This document shows, one piece after another, positions 25,701-40,700 of a DNA stretch of 64,000 nucleotides. The DNA is taken from the NCBI GenBank assembly GCA_013397845.1, contig VZTG01001713.1:64778-128777 (forward strand). The letters are read 5' to 3'. The notes beneath the pieces were generated by a model. It was given only the letters and a program-made list of their open reading frames with translations, had not been told where the DNA came from and searched no databases. Positions within the stretch are counted from its first letter, which is position 1; the number at the start of each line of letters is the position of its first letter. The position numbers and the translations under genes are program-made. Source of the DNA: Melanocharis versteri (taxonomy: Eukaryota > Chordata > Aves > Passeriformes > Melanocharitidae).

Positions 25701-28700
25701 TCCGTTCCTGGGCATTTCACTTGCAGGCAGGTCCTTGTGAGCACTACCAAACACCAAAGTGCAGGAGACAGATCCAGCCCAGCATTTGTCCTAAGTGTGG
25801 CTCTAAATACCCTCAGTTCTCTCTTCAACCCTGACCATTCTGCTGTCCCTGTGGCTCACAAGGTGCTGTTAAACGTGTGCCATAGCTCTGTGTTTGTACA
25901 CACAGGAATGGTGCTCCCACCAAAACGCTCCCAAACCATGCACTGCTCCTCTGCAGCAGGATGGAGAGGAGAATTGGGGGCACAAAAGGCAAAGATCTTG
26001 GGTTGAGATAAGAACGACGTACTGGAAACAGTGATGCAATCAGAAAATGAACAGTAACAGCACAATAGTAATGAGAGAGGGTGCGAGAATGATTCACACC
26101 ATGTGGAAACCCCACAGCACCCAACCCTGCAACCCTGCCCTAGGAAGGACCCTTCCCCTGCTCCCCGGCAGTGACAGGAGGTGGCACAGAAAAATCTCCA
26201 GGTCCTGGCCATGCCCCTCCTGGCTACTGCAAAAATTAACCCTGTACTGGCCAGAACCAGGACAAGTCACATACATTGGATAGGCAGTTTACATTGCATG
26301 TATTTGCCTGGTCGGGTCAAAGACAATTTTGCAGTGGGCAGTTAATATTAGCTGTGTGATATCGATTCAATACCATTAATTTGTTTCTGGAGGAAACCTA
26401 TGCTTAAAGCAGAAGTGTGGCCAGTGAATTACCAGATAAAATGTTTGCTTCTACCCTTGGTCACAGAACCTTCTATCATCCACCCTGAAAACAGGCCAAC
26501 AGGCATAAGAGTTAGTAGGAAGTGAAGATTTGTCCCTACCTGTAAGCTTCATCCAAGGACATATCCATTCTTTTCATGATGTATGCAATGGCAATTGTGG
26601 CAGAGCGAGATATCCCAGCTAAACAGTGCACCAACACGCACCCATTGGATGCTTTTGCTTTTTCTACATGGCAAAAAAAATTGGCAACTGTCAAACTCGG
26701 CAGCATCATACCAGGATGAAAAGTTTGCAAAGAAAGCAGTGTTACTGAAAATTATTCAAAGCTTCCAGGTGAACTGCTAATCGCAAATCTCATATAAGCT
26801 TGAAACAAAATTCACTTATTTTCTCTAGCACTGTGTAGTAGCATTGAGTATAGAAAAAGCATGGCTACAGACAGGAAACATCCTGCAGTCACAGCATAGC
26901 TCATTTTAATGTGCACATAAACAGCCCTATTTAGATGTCTGGGAAAGGTGATTGTTTCTCATTTTATATATGAGTAAAAAGCAAGCATTCACGATGGAAC
27001 AATTTGGCCAGTTCAAATCTGGCTGGTTCACTTCTCAAAGGTAAGGACAGAAGGTGCATGTCCGAATTTCTAATCCGCTCTCTGCAGACATATCAGGCAT
27101 CTACCAGGCTGCTTGAAAGCAGCTCTGAAGTGTCTTTGTTCTGCAATGCTGAAACATGCAGTGGCAGAATCTCCCCACTTCTTGCTCCCGTGCTTACAAA
27201 GTGATGCTGATCATGTCCATAGATCCTGAAGGTATTTTCACACCACCCAGGAAGCACTCGGGGCTTCCCCAGCCACAACAGCACGGCAGACACACAGAGC
27301 AACCCAAAAACTGTTTGAGAGAGGGAATTAAAATTTTCAACTCACCTATAAAATCGACTGATTTATCCAACCAAGGCAAAATTTTCTCACAAAAGCTGTC
27401 ATTCACAGGCACTCTGAGGAAATGGGATTCTGGAATAAAATCAGGCTTTGGACAAGTATTGCTGGCGTTCAGGACGTAGCCAATGTCGTTCTGCTGCATC
27501 AGCTCCTAGGAAAGAGAGGAAGATTAAGCCTAGAGAAGTCAAATGGTACCTTTGGCACATTACAAATCTAAACTGAAATTTGTGTTGGAATTGTTCTAGC
27601 TGTGTAAGAGACATTCTTCTGGGAAAAAGACAACTCCTCAGCTTTGAATTCTTTTAACAACTTCGAATGAGATATCCAGTGTGTCCAAATAACATATGGA
27701 CTGCAAATCCCATAAAAACAAAGTTAACATAGAACAGAAGTAATGGTAGAATACCTTCTGCTGCTCTGAAGCATCACTTCCAAGGGAATGAACTTTTTGC
27801 TACTTTGGTTTAAATTCTCAGCATGCTGACAACAAACACTTCCCACGTGCAGTTTGCTGACCTGAATATGTGTTTTCCAGATCACATATCCAGGACTGAA
27901 ATTGTCCCATCAGAGACATTGGTGGGAAATAGGAAATGAAATGGATGTCTCTTGCAGTCACCTCTCAAGTCCAGGAGTTTCTTTTTTCTAAGGGAATGTG
28001 CAAAACTGTCTCAAAACCTCAAGAAAAGAGATGAATATCTTGAATTAAGCCATTTCCACACAGCACTGAGTGGCATTTTACAGGAGTCCTGCTCTGTGAT
28101 TTACAGTTTCAGTTTTCAGTCTCTAGGCCTCTTGCCTCTCAGAGAAATGTCACAGGAACAAGCAAAGACACCCAATGTATATTTAAGAGTCAATGGGGCT
28201 TTTAAATAAGTCAGTTTTCATGACTGAAATAAAAGAGAGGCTCCTCTTTTCTGCATCTTGCCATACTCATGGTATTTAGAGTTGTGCAAAGTAATTTGTG
28301 ATGCAGTGGGCACCTTAGTGTAAAAACATGTGGAAGAAGTACTGGAAAAGTAGAGATGGCTGTACCACAAACCATTCAGTCTCCTCCAAGAAAGCATCTT
28401 GACACAGAAAAGCAATTGAACGTGTTAGAGTAATGCTTATCAAACTGCCATGGTTCAGAGAGGATATGGCAGTAAGTGACATGCAACACTAGGCTTGGAC
28501 GCTGCTCACACTGAACATAAACATTGAGGAGCTTTTGGCCAGATTTCTGTGGAAACTCTTACCTCAAAATAAACATCAGGAAAAAAAAAAGCAGCCCCCC
28601 AAAATCTGATTTGAATTCTTTTGCTTTCATAGCAGATATATAATAAAGTTTGTCAATCCATGGGAGCAGCAGCATGAATGAATTCTTACACAGCTGATTT

Positions 28701-31700
28701 CAACTGGAGATCTACCAGTAGGAAAATACAGTCACAAAGCCAAATGGTTGATTCTTCCCCATATTCTTTCTGGAAGCACAGAGATCTTTTGGTGAGGAGG
28801 AACAGGGATATACTTACTTAGCAGAAGAGCCAAAACTCTATCTTTCTCAGTCAAAGCAGTCTAAATAACATGGGATGTTGAGCACAGGTACCCCACACGC
28901 ATGGCACAGCGTGTGTGGAGGGGATGAACACACACACAGGGATCTCCATGCAAAATTAAATGCTGAGTGAGAACAAAGGGCTGCAGGGAATCTACATCAG
29001 TCACTTGCAGAGGAAAGTGCACAATAGTGGTTGTAAACAGGGAATTTACATGAATTTCTGCTAGGGAGCTGATTTTTTTTGCCTGGAGCAAAATAAGCAG
29101 CTCCTCCAGCCTCTCATCTGAAGTCCCTCACATGAGCACATTCAGGGGCTGGAGGTGTGGGCACATTAAACCAGTGGACATGCATTTGTCATGAACACAC
29201 CCATCTGAGGGGAACAGGAGATGGACAATTCCTTGCAAAGCAAATCATCAGAAATATTATTTGCAGCAATGGTCAAAAGACAAAATAAAAGAAAGGAAAA
29301 GGGCTGTATGTGTTGAGGTAGGTTCTCAGCCTTAGTGCTTCTTGCCCTGCTAATTTCCTGGGTCACACTCCCAGTACAGCTCAGCTTCTCATCAACAAAT
29401 TCCAGTACGTCCCTGTTTGCCCCTCTCCCTTCCTTCACATCCCCCAGCTGAAGCACCAGGCTCCCTCCAGCCCTGCATGCCTTCCACAGCTGCTGCTGCC
29501 GCACCTTCCTTGCCTGGATTTTGCTTAAAAGCAGGAGTGCTGTAAGGAAATACGGGAATATTGGGAATTATCCAGAGGGGAGAGGTACTGGCAATGGGAT
29601 TCCTGGCATAGGGCACTAACTGGACTCCTGGTATCTTCCGTGTGCCAGGGAGACCCCTGATCCCCAGCATCCCCGCCTCACTGTCCTGGGCTGCGCAGCT
29701 TTTCCCTTCCAGGATCCCAAAGCTCTTCAGCAGCAACTCCTGGGAAACAATTACTGGCTTTAGGTCACTGAGCTGAAATCCTGACCCCAAACCAGCTCAC
29801 TCCCAGTTGTCACTGCTTGAAGGTGAGCGAGGAGCATCTGGAATATCCGGGACAAAAGCACACACGGTGTCCTGAATTCCCAGGTACAGAGAGGGAGGTG
29901 GTGAAGGTCTCACTGACAAATGGACTGCCACAGTCAGGTTTGTTGAGAACATAGCTAAGGGGGGTGATGAATTTGGAAGTATAGAAAACCTTATTATTTC
30001 CTTTAAAACATGAACACTGATGGGCTGCACAGTCCGGCCATCACCACTGCACAGTTATGCCAGGTTTTTGATGTGGGATTGATTATTCAAATGGAACAAG
30101 AAGGCTGCAGACGCCAAGTCCGAAATCTACAAGCCAAAAAAAACCACCCCAAAATATTAGTGCTTGTCTTTCAGACCGAGGCTAAAGAAAGAGGTTATGC
30201 TTCCTTCTGTCCTGAAGAATCAGTCATTCCCACTATGACATGCTCCAGTGTAATAACCATAACAGTGCCTTCATTGTGAGGCACCCAAGAGGAAGAAGTG
30301 AATTACGATGGGAGGAAGATCCAGAAATCCTAATACTAACAACTCTGTGAAAAGAAGGTAAATGCTCTTTTGTAAGCTTATTTACATTTTATGACTTGTT
30401 TAATCGGAAAATTAATAGCACCCTAAAATGTTATTTTGTTCCAGGAAATAAAATCCAGGTCTGGAAGAAAAGAAAGAGAATAGTTATGCAAGTGGGAAAG
30501 CAGAAAGATTTACATTTTAAATACAGGTACAAACCACGAGATGTAAGTGGGAGGCTCATTCAGGCCCATAACCACACGAGAGATTGCTTTCTGTGACACT
30601 AACTTTCAGAAAGGACACGCCTGTGTAGGTTAGAATGCAATTTTCCTCTCTTTCACAAAGAGCAAGGAAGATCTGTAAAAGTAAATACTGTCTTGCAATG
30701 CCACCAATCTGTCACAGGAAAATAACCACAACGTATCACACTGAGACCCAAAACAAGCAGACTTTTCTCTTAGAACTCTTAGGAGGTTTTTAGGATTTCA
30801 ACACTGCAAAAAAAAAAAGAATGTTTTCAGAATGAAGCATTTAGAAAGAAGTCTGCAAAAAATATTAAAATTCTCCCAAGGCTTTCCTGAATGAAACATT
30901 AGTTTTGCTGAAGGACACAAACCAAGCATTTGCGGCTGCATATCTTTCCTAAATAAAGCGTTATCAGCAGAGGTATTAATGGTAAACAGCATTAGTATTC
31001 TGAAAAGGTCACGAATACAGATTGTTTTGCAGCAACAGAAGCATTTTCCTATGCAGGCACTCAGAGATAAGCTTATAGAGATTCTGAAAAGATAAGCTCA
31101 TCTTGATTAAACCTGATGAAAATTCACATCTTTAATTCATCAGGTCGAACAGTAGTGCTGATTAGGAGCTTCTTGCAGATATTTTTGAGATTATTTAATT
31201 TCAGAGAAATTGGTATGTCTAGTGAATGGAAGGAATCAGGAAAACTCACAGCATTTGAAGGCAAAAATCAGGTCAGTGTATACAACTACATCTTAATAGT
31301 TTGGGAATCTTACTGGAATTTTTCAGCAATTTGGTTTTTTAAAAAATCTGGATTTGAATAGAAAAGAGCTATTTTAATCTTAGCAGAAAGCTGACTTCTT
31401 GTCCCAGGTAGCCCCAGCAGGGCCATTAAACCAGAGCATGCAAACGTAACCACTTAGCAGCTCCTGGACTGCCCTAACAGAGACAGCCCTTTGCTACTTG
31501 TCCCTGTTTTTTTGTTTCTGGCCCTCTGCTTTTGAATGTTCTTCACTTCCCAGATTTCTTGCCATGTGTTTCTGGGCAATCAGTGTAGTAAGTCATCCTC
31601 CTTGCTCTCCCCAGTGCCCCTGTGCAGGATCCAGGCTTCCCAGAAGCCAAGCATGTTGCAGGAAGAGCAGCAGAGATCCACTATTCATGTTTCTAATGTG

Positions 31701-34700
31701 CCAGTGTGTGGCTACCACTAACTTTTAGTTAAATCCGGAAACTGATTAAACCCAGGCAATCGGGAGTTGCTGGTGTTGGGGAAAATATCAAGTGCATTCT
31801 AAGAGGTAGAAATTGTAATTTGTTCCCACAGCTTCTTAGTATTTTCCAGTATTAAAGATGGAAGCAATTTTGCATTTTCCAGAGGTAAACATGGAAACTG
31901 AAGATGTAGATAAGAAGTAGATAAGTCACTGGCATTCAGGTCTGGTTTAGTGCTGCCAACAAGTGATGTGCCCAAGTAAGAGGAAAAAGTACAAAAAATT
32001 AGTAGATCTGAAATTAAAAGATTTGTATTTGTCCTAAAAATGGGTAAGAAATCCAAGAGGTCACCAATGGAAGAACTTCCAAAAGACTGGCTGTCAGGGA
32101 TGACACCAGCTGGTAAGAACTTCCTGAATACCTGAGTAGGTGGTGTGCTGTCATTTGTGTGGTTCTCCACACAGCATGGGAAACACAGCAATCCTTGATT
32201 TTCAGTCCCAAGAACACGTGAAGAAGTACAAATCTGACCAACTCCTGGGGCTCTTGCACTAATTCTAAAATATCTGCAGCTGCAGGGCTTCCTTTGACAC
32301 ACACTGAAGTGACACCAAGACCGCAGACACACTGACACAAACAGAATAAAAACATCTAATACATTATCAACTGAAAGAATTTTTTTTTAATTACTTAGTT
32401 CCTGCTGTCTTTTGTCTGGGCACCATAAATGACTTTTGTGATAAGAAGAGTAATAAGCTGCTCTGACATCCATCATAAATGAATTACCTTTGAACTGACT
32501 TGCTACCTGGCAGCAAAGACAAGGAAGATTTTAAAGGACAAAGTAGATGCAATGACTGCTGACTGGTCTCCATTTCTGTGCTCTCTGCTAAAGCACAATT
32601 ACCTTCTACATGATTGCTTGTACGTCAAAAATCCCCTTAAAATAATAGTGAAAAATCTAAAACCAGCCTATTAATGGCCAGACTGGGATGGAGTAAAAGT
32701 AGAAGAAGACAGTGAAAATTAAAATGGTCAAAGTACATAAATTTTATCCAGTTACAGGACTACTTAGGATAGCTCCTGGCTTAAGGTTTGTGCGTGGATA
32801 AAAAGCCATACACATAAGCCTTGCACATAATTAGGGCAATATTCTAGGGTGAAGCACTCCTTCCCTCTCCCTCATCCATGTATTTAATGCCAGCTTATGA
32901 AGGCTGTTGGGGATTCAACTAACGAATCGCACTGTCAGAGAACGTGGGAGGCAAGAAGGCACATGCAGCACAAGGAATAAAAATTCCCTTTGAAGGGACC
33001 AAAGGTGCAGGTTGGAAGCAGTGTGAGCTGGCTCCTCATGGAGGCAAACATCTGTGGATATACACAGGAATAGAGACCCATGGCAATTTGAGACAAGCTC
33101 TCTTAGACATCTGAAAGTCCAGCATCCTACAAGTGCTACATTTGATAACTTTGCTGACTATTTTAAGTATATAAAATTTTGTTTTGCTATTCTTTAGGAG
33201 CAGAAATTACTAAATGCACATGTACTTAGAAACAGTCAAAGTTTCTTAATGCAGTGCCACCATAAAAGCTCATTTTAAACAACCCCACTGATTGTCCAGG
33301 TCTGAACATTTCAGTAGGTGCACAAAGATTTGCAGTAATCCCTTATTATACAATTAATGGAGTTTAAATGCTATTTTTCCTAGCACTTGAAGGAAATACT
33401 AAAACCGGACAATCTTTCTTTGTCCTACTGTAACCATGAATATAATTGTGCCAACCCCCAAGACCTGCCAAAACAAACCAGTCAGAGCTGTGACAGGAAA
33501 GCACTTGACCTGCTGTCATGGCAGGTGTGATAGTCTGCTGTTGGTTGATAGGTTCCTGAGGAATGTACTGTATCATCTGCCCCAGGATGAAGGAGAAAGA
33601 CGCCCAAGTTTCATATTACATGACCCATAGATTAATTACGTGCTGTGTGGATACATGGAAAGCTCCCACAGCTTCCATGGCTTGTGCAGGCAGCTCCTAC
33701 CTGCATCCACTTCCGCTGTTTCACAGCTGTAACGATGCACCGTGATGGAAGCATGGAGCAAGATCCCTGGAGATCAGATACTCATTCCAATGACCCACAC
33801 GGCACCCAGAATGCTCACCTTGTTGAGGACATCTCGCTGACACCCAAGGTAGAGATGAGGCAGGATTCTAGTTGGACCAGTGTTGGAAACAGGTAGGCAG
33901 GGTTGAGAAATGCAAGTAGGGATGAGTGTGGATTTTCCTTCACAGAAACCAGGGAAAGAGCTGGAGAACTCAGAAAATCCACCTGTGAGAGGAAGAGCAG
34001 GTATTTAATTTACAAATGTGGCGGTGCCTGTGCCAGTTGTGGGAGAGCAGCATTTAGCTTGGGAGATGGGGAGGCACTGAGAGGCAGCAGGAAAGCCTTG
34101 GCAGAGAAGCTGTATGTGTGCCTCTTCCTTAGGTCAGCTTTGTGGTTCTCCAGACAAAATGGGAAACACAGTAATCCTTGATTTTTCACTCCCTAGAATA
34201 TGAGAAGAAATACAAATCTGTGGAACCATCCATCAGCAGCCAAGGCCTGGCTATGTATTCCCACTTTGCCTGGAACATTTATTTCTCTCCTTCCACTTCT
34301 CAGAAGTTTTTGATGCTTCTTCCCATTCTTCATATGTGGAAATGATTGTTCAGAAAAACAGGCACAGCACCCAACACACCAAGAGCAGGCACACCTTTTA
34401 GTTTCCACCCCAGCAAGATGCTTTCTAGACACTTCCTTCTCCCATATCAGGTTTATACTGAGAGCTCATTAAGAAAAAGTCATGTTTACTCCATTTGGTA
34501 AAAGCATTAATATGCTTTTAATAATGCTTGCTTTTAAAATCCTACATTGCTAATTAAAATCCTACAGTACTAATTAAAATCCTGCAGTACTATTTTGTGT
34601 GCTGCTCCACAATTAATGTATTTAATCCAGGACACCGGAAGAAGTTTCATCTTTCAAAACCACACCAAGCCAAGGCTTATCCATCTCAAGTGGGGGAGGT

Positions 34701-37700
34701 GAAGCAGAGGGAAGAGTCGCAAAGCACAGTGAAAATCCCAAGCTCTTTCCTCCCAGATGAGCAGTTTTAACTGAAGGAAGAGTAATTATAACCTGTTCAG
34801 AACGAAGCAACTTTTTATCATCAAGGAATTGAAGCACTGACATGCTGAATTGCCAAATGCTATGTTCATTATGATTACAGTTTGAAGATGTGAATTAAAA
34901 TTACTCAGGAATAAGCTAATGTACTGTTTTGCCAGGGCTTGCATTAGCATTGCCTGAATTACGCCTATTCTTTAGATTTGAAAATCTGTATCATTGGTAA
35001 ATGTAGAAACACTAAGGCAATAGTGTGTAACAACCCATTTTATCTAATAAAAAAAGCCAGCAAGCAGATTCTAGAGCAAACATTTTATGAACAGCAATTC
35101 CTGCTCAGTCTCCTGAATAAATAAATAAATAAATAAAATAACTTGTCTGTTTTGTTAGACAAGCTAAGGCCCTGCCCATCAGGAGAACAGATCCTGCTTG
35201 TTCCATTGAATGAGAGGAAGAGTTTGCAAAACAATTCTCTCACATACTTGCTAAATTTTCTTCTGTATGGCCTAGTGTTTTCCTTTCTGTTATAGGAAGC
35301 ATTCCTTGAATTTATAGGCAGTATATACCCCTGAGACTGAATTTAAGCAGTTATTTGAGAGAGTGGCGAAGAAGAAGAAATCAAATATTTGCCTTGGTTT
35401 CATTTGCTTATTCTTTATTTGTTAGGAGCATTGTTGGCTGCTTTCTGGATCCTCTCATCGACATGGCTGGAAATAGAGAAGTCCTTACAAAGAAGCTGCA
35501 CAAGCAAGGATTTTACATCTGTGCTATCTTTGCAAAAGACTACATGGGAAAAGTTCAACAAAAAAGGTTTCTTCCCAACTACCTACGGATTGGTCTCATT
35601 TCTGTGTGAAACCTATGACAAGTAATTAAGCAGGAAGCTAATGTGCAAAACACCTGAGATTTTGGGGAGATGGAACTCATGCTCTGTCATCATAAGTATA
35701 AGGAGCAATCTTTTATTTTTATTCCAGGACTCTATCAAGGCCAACTGAAATGATTCAAGATTAGATGCTTCAACACTTCCTCAAGGGCATTCATCCTTTC
35801 AAAGTCATGTTTCTTCTCTTCTACTCAGGTTTTCCTAGCAACATATTGCTTCAGTACCTTTACAACACGAATTACACTCACAAAACTCAAATTTCTGAAG
35901 TCTGACATTATAATGCCTGCCTTTTTACATGTGCACCAAATGAACTCTTCTTTCCTTTGAGTATATCTTAACCTGGTGTTAGTATCTGTACTGAACTGAG
36001 TTGAGAAAGCACAAAACCAGTGATTTGTTTCAATTATTAAGCTGTCTTCCCTGCCATGCTCTATGACCAGGTTTTCAAAAGGTTTGTACCTTTTCAATGA
36101 ATCTGGCTTTGATTTATGGCACTTCCCAATACAAAAAACCCATTCTAGGTCAGTGTGTGTGGAAAAATTGCTTTAAAAACCCACAAGCAAGAAAACCCCA
36201 TACCACCAAAACACACTCACATATGCATCCTGCTTAACTACCAATTTCTTTAAGTGCCACAAACTACCAAAGGTCTGGAACAACAGCATCCACATGTATG
36301 ATCACTGAGCTGTCATGGCATTATGAGACTCATTTCTGTCCAAAAGAACTGTACTCAGCACTATTTGCTTGCACTAACTTACAAAATATACCTATATTTA
36401 AAATATATAGGGAAATGTATTAAAAAAAACCCTCAGCACCAAAAGATGTGTAGAGAAAAGGGATTTATTTCAAATGTCTCTGTTTTCTAACACAGATGAT
36501 GGCTCCCCAGAGTCCCCAAAGCTGAACTCTATGACCAGTCTACATGAGGAGCCTCTTATGAGGAGAGCGTTTTAAGCGCTCAGACCACCTGTACACTTCT
36601 GCTGTAAATGAAGCAGTTTTCAAAAATAAACCTTAAACACTTGGAAAATTAATTCAGTCTACAAGTAGGAATGCGGAGCAGAAAATTGAGCCTTAAAAGA
36701 GAAGTGGGACAGGTTTTGTTTCAAAATCCATAATTTGGGGATGACCTTTGCAAGAAGGCAATTTTTTTTCTTTAACTCTCGTTACCTACCTCAGTTGGAA
36801 CAGGGCCATTGGCAGCACTGTGCAGTTTTGTTTTAATTAGAGAAAATACACTTTTCTTCTGGAGCTAGTTTCCAAATAACACCCTTTCTCCCACCACTAC
36901 TCCAGCCTCATGTGAATCATAAATCAATTGCAAGAGCATGCTGAAACTATGGTGGGGGGAGAAAGAAAAAAATCCACAGATCATTAACAGAGCTACTGGG
37001 TTAATAGAGTTTCACTGAATTCTTTGATAAATGTCACTCGGCCTTGGAAATAGATGACTGACAAATAACTCCAAAATATTCTCTCCTCAATAGCTCTGAA
37101 CCACACAGGTTTTCTGTATTCTTGGTGGTAAGCTGAGCTGAAACAGCTCTCTTGACATTCAACAGGATGTCTCTACAAAACCATGTCAAGGTGCCAAAAG
37201 CTCTCTGGTTTTGCAGCGCTTGCGTGTGGCAGACACCCCAACACCTCCCAGTCCTTACAGCAAAGTGTTTCTTGCTTGCAAGCCTCCACATCCATTAGCA
37301 GAAATCTGGCAAGGTCCAGTAAACTACTTGATTGCCCTGTTGCTATGGTTCTGCAGAGTGGTGACTACAGACTTCCCTTTGATCAAGGCTTCTCCAACTA
37401 CAGCTGGGACCATAAAGGTATGATCTTTAAGGGAATCTTGGTATCAGAAGGGGCAGCTCCCCTCTCAGCCAACTCAGGAAACAAAATAGGGCCAAACCCA
37501 GAAGGGATGAAGAAAGTTTTCAGCAAAATTCTGTCGTAAAAGTTATTCCTCCTTATAGATTCACTGCCTAAGTCCTTACATAAACAGAACTTGCAATTAG
37601 CTTTGCTAGGAACAGGAAGAGGCAGGGAAAGAATATGGGATCAGGTGGCAACAAATGATAGAGAAATATTGTTGATTCGGGAAGAGCTTCCTTTCACTGA

Positions 37701-40700
37701 GGGAATGGAACCCATCCAGATCCTTTTGATTACTTAGTTTAACTACCACTAAACACAAATCATAAATTAATCCAGAGGAATGACTCCTAAGAAGCACAAG
37801 CAGTTACAGCAGCTCATTTCTCTGTGTTCTGTGGAAACAGAGCAGGAGCATTCCAGGGCTGCCGGCTGCCCTGCTGCAATCAGGGACAGAGCTCTGCAAA
37901 CCACTCTGCAGGTTTGCAAATGAAAGATCAGCTGAGCCCAAAGGTCTTGACTTGAACACTTAGTACAAAGTTATGAAGTGCAGATCATATTTCATTGTTT
38001 TTATCCAATATTTAATCAAATCTTTCCAGTTAAATGACACCATAACAGGACAGGTGGATGTTTCTTATGTTCATTCCATGTTACACTGGTTTCTCTTCTT
38101 CCTCCTGGTCTTTCCTTCAATGGGATGTCAAACTATTCAGAGATGTGGCCATAATTAGACAAGACAAATTCACAGGGAACACACTAATTACTGATTTGGC
38201 CCAGGGAAGAGCAAAAAGGTTAAATAGAAACACCAACTGCTAAAAAATCAGTTTTCAAAATGCAAGCAACACTCTTCATTCACACCACAGAGCACAGATG
38301 CTCCCTCCTACATCCATCCTATATCTCAACTTACACATATTTCTAACAGATAGGAAAAAAAAATTCAATCAGGAGGCAATTCTAATATCTCTTTATAGTT
38401 GCTCATAACACCACTGTTGAAACAGCCAATTCTGGAATTCCTTTTCATCCTCAAGGGTCTGCAGAGATGTGCACCAGAATTTTTATCCTTAATCATCTAG
38501 AGAGAGCTGCTCTTGCTAATCGGGCATGTGCATACTGACAAAGCACAGAGAGGAACAGAGGCTTGACTGTGCTTCAGAGATAAGGTGGGTTAAGTTTGGA
38601 TGTGAAACTGAAGAGCAACAGCTGAGATGCAACTCTGAATTTCCTCACAGCTCTGCAGGGAAAGGGAAAGATGAAAATAGGGGACCTTACCATTAGGTGT
38701 GATTTGTTTTTTCTGTATAATTGTCCAAGTATGGAGACAACTCCTACAAAGGTGAGAGCTCCATGCACACACAAATCCTAACAGTTAAAAGTGGAGAAAC
38801 AAGTTAAAGACAATGCATTTGTGCCGTGAGGATTTTGTACTATTTCTTTGTAAATGCAGCTATGAAACCTAACTTGGAATGAAAGAAAGGTGAGAAAATA
38901 GGTGTTCACATCACTTCACGTGTTTGCAGTGAGCCTGGTCAGCTACAGCTCAATGGAGAACTCCAGCAATTGCCTCTGAGCCCCAGAGCCTGGCAGTGTG
39001 GCCAAGGCAGAGGGGAGAGGAGATTCAGCTGGAGCAGAAGTGGTAACCAGGATGAAAGTCTCTAGCACCTTCTCCAACTAATGGAGACCAACTCCAGAGA
39101 CCAGAAGAGCAGCTTTCCACTTTCAGGCTACACAAACACGTTTTTCATCCAAGTAACTGAGGGGCTGCAGAACCAAAGAATCCCACCTGCCACCAGTGCC
39201 CATCTCACAGCAGATCCTTGCGAACTTCCAGCCTGAGCTCTCTGAGCTGCTCAGTCACACCAGCAAATCCACTCCCAGCTCAGCTTTCCAGGGAGATACA
39301 CTAATCTGGGGCTCTGCACTGTACCAGTGCTCATTTCATACAGCTCACAAGAACTTCCATTATTTTTTTCATTTAATTACTCCTTTTGTCAAGCCTTATT
39401 GAAGCTGAGCAACGAGCTTTTGAAACATCTTTTGTGGGTGACAGCAGAGACACAGACAACATGGCAACTCCTAAGAACTTGGCTTCCCTAAAACTCCAGG
39501 CTAAGAAAAGCCTAGGAAGTGTTTAATACAACATCTCTGCAGCTCCAGCTGGCCCTGCAGCTCCATGTGCCTCACCCAGGAGGCACAGAAAGATCCCGTC
39601 TGGTGCTCCTGATGGAGATCTAAGAGACAGTGGATGTGTCCTTTCTTCACATGGAGCCTGCTGGAAAAGACCACAGACAGGGCACACTGGTAACAGAGCA
39701 AACTTTGGCATTTATCTCATGTGCCATTCAAATCAGATACTGCTCCTTTCCCCCCTGCTTTGGATTCTGACTGTTCTGAAAAAGCCAAAGGGAGAAACTG
39801 GTTTTCTTCAATGAATTCTTGAAAACAGACTAGAAGCTACTTCCTTCCTTTTCCCACAAGACCTAATTGTCTGCCAGTACACCAGTGTTAATTCAGCATC
39901 AAACACCGTTATTTTAAAGCAGGGAGTGGAAAAGGTCTGAGACCCAAGCGATGAGTCAGAAAACCAAAGACTACATGCATGTACTAGGACAGCTTTGCAA
40001 GAAGGAGAGTTTGAAGCTTGTGGATTTAATAGACCTTTATTAAATCCAGGAAGTATACTTTGTGTCTTCATTAGTTCTTCATTATCCAGAAGTTACTTTG
40101 CGTTTTCATTAAGGGCACTAATTATTCACAATTTTATACAACCACATACTAATAAATATTATATCGCTATCCCTTTTTTAAAAGGAATATTGCCTACCCT
40201 TTTTTTTTTCCTTTTTAATTTAATTTTCCCTTTTAAAGGAAATAAAGAATAAAAAAGCAGGAAAATTTGCAACTACCTCTAAAACATAGTATTTAGGCCC
40301 TATGATTCTAAGTAAGCCTCACCAAACACCTGCATTCACCAACAATATGCAGCGGACTAACTCATGTTTAGCTTTTGGGATTTTTTTCCTCTTCCAAATA
40401 GCAATTTAGAATTTGTTATTGTAAATACTGATTAGTGCCAGGCCACTAAGGTAACATTACCAAAAAGTAGGCTAAAAACAATAAATCAAACAGCACTATA
40501 GCAAAGGCAAAATATACAAACCCTGAAGTTTTACGTTTGCTTTGCCTCAGAGGCTCTCCGTGCTCTTTCCCAGTCACATTCCCATCGAACATTAACGTGT
40601 TTATCTAAAAGCTGCAGTATAGATTTTTTTCCCTTGCTGTAAGGGAGGAAAGCTGTAAACTTTCTGACTCACAAGTTTTATGAATCTGCAATGTTTCCAC

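Noticed and set aside
27194..27345. Extension of DUSP16 coding exon 4 into the intron
   Set aside because: The frame stays open after the donor, but the gtgagt site and the phase match to exon 5 show the exon ends at 27346.
29392..29790. 132-codon open frame on the - strand in a DUSP16 intron
   Set aside because: No recognisable domain, no splice logic with DUSP16 exons, and no conservation evidence available. It may be an unidentified repeat, but I cannot support a gene.
31799..32338. 179-codon open frame on the - strand in a DUSP16 intron
   Set aside because: It covers one copy of the 80-bp repeat and resembles no family. The other copy is not open in the same way, so coding is unlikely.
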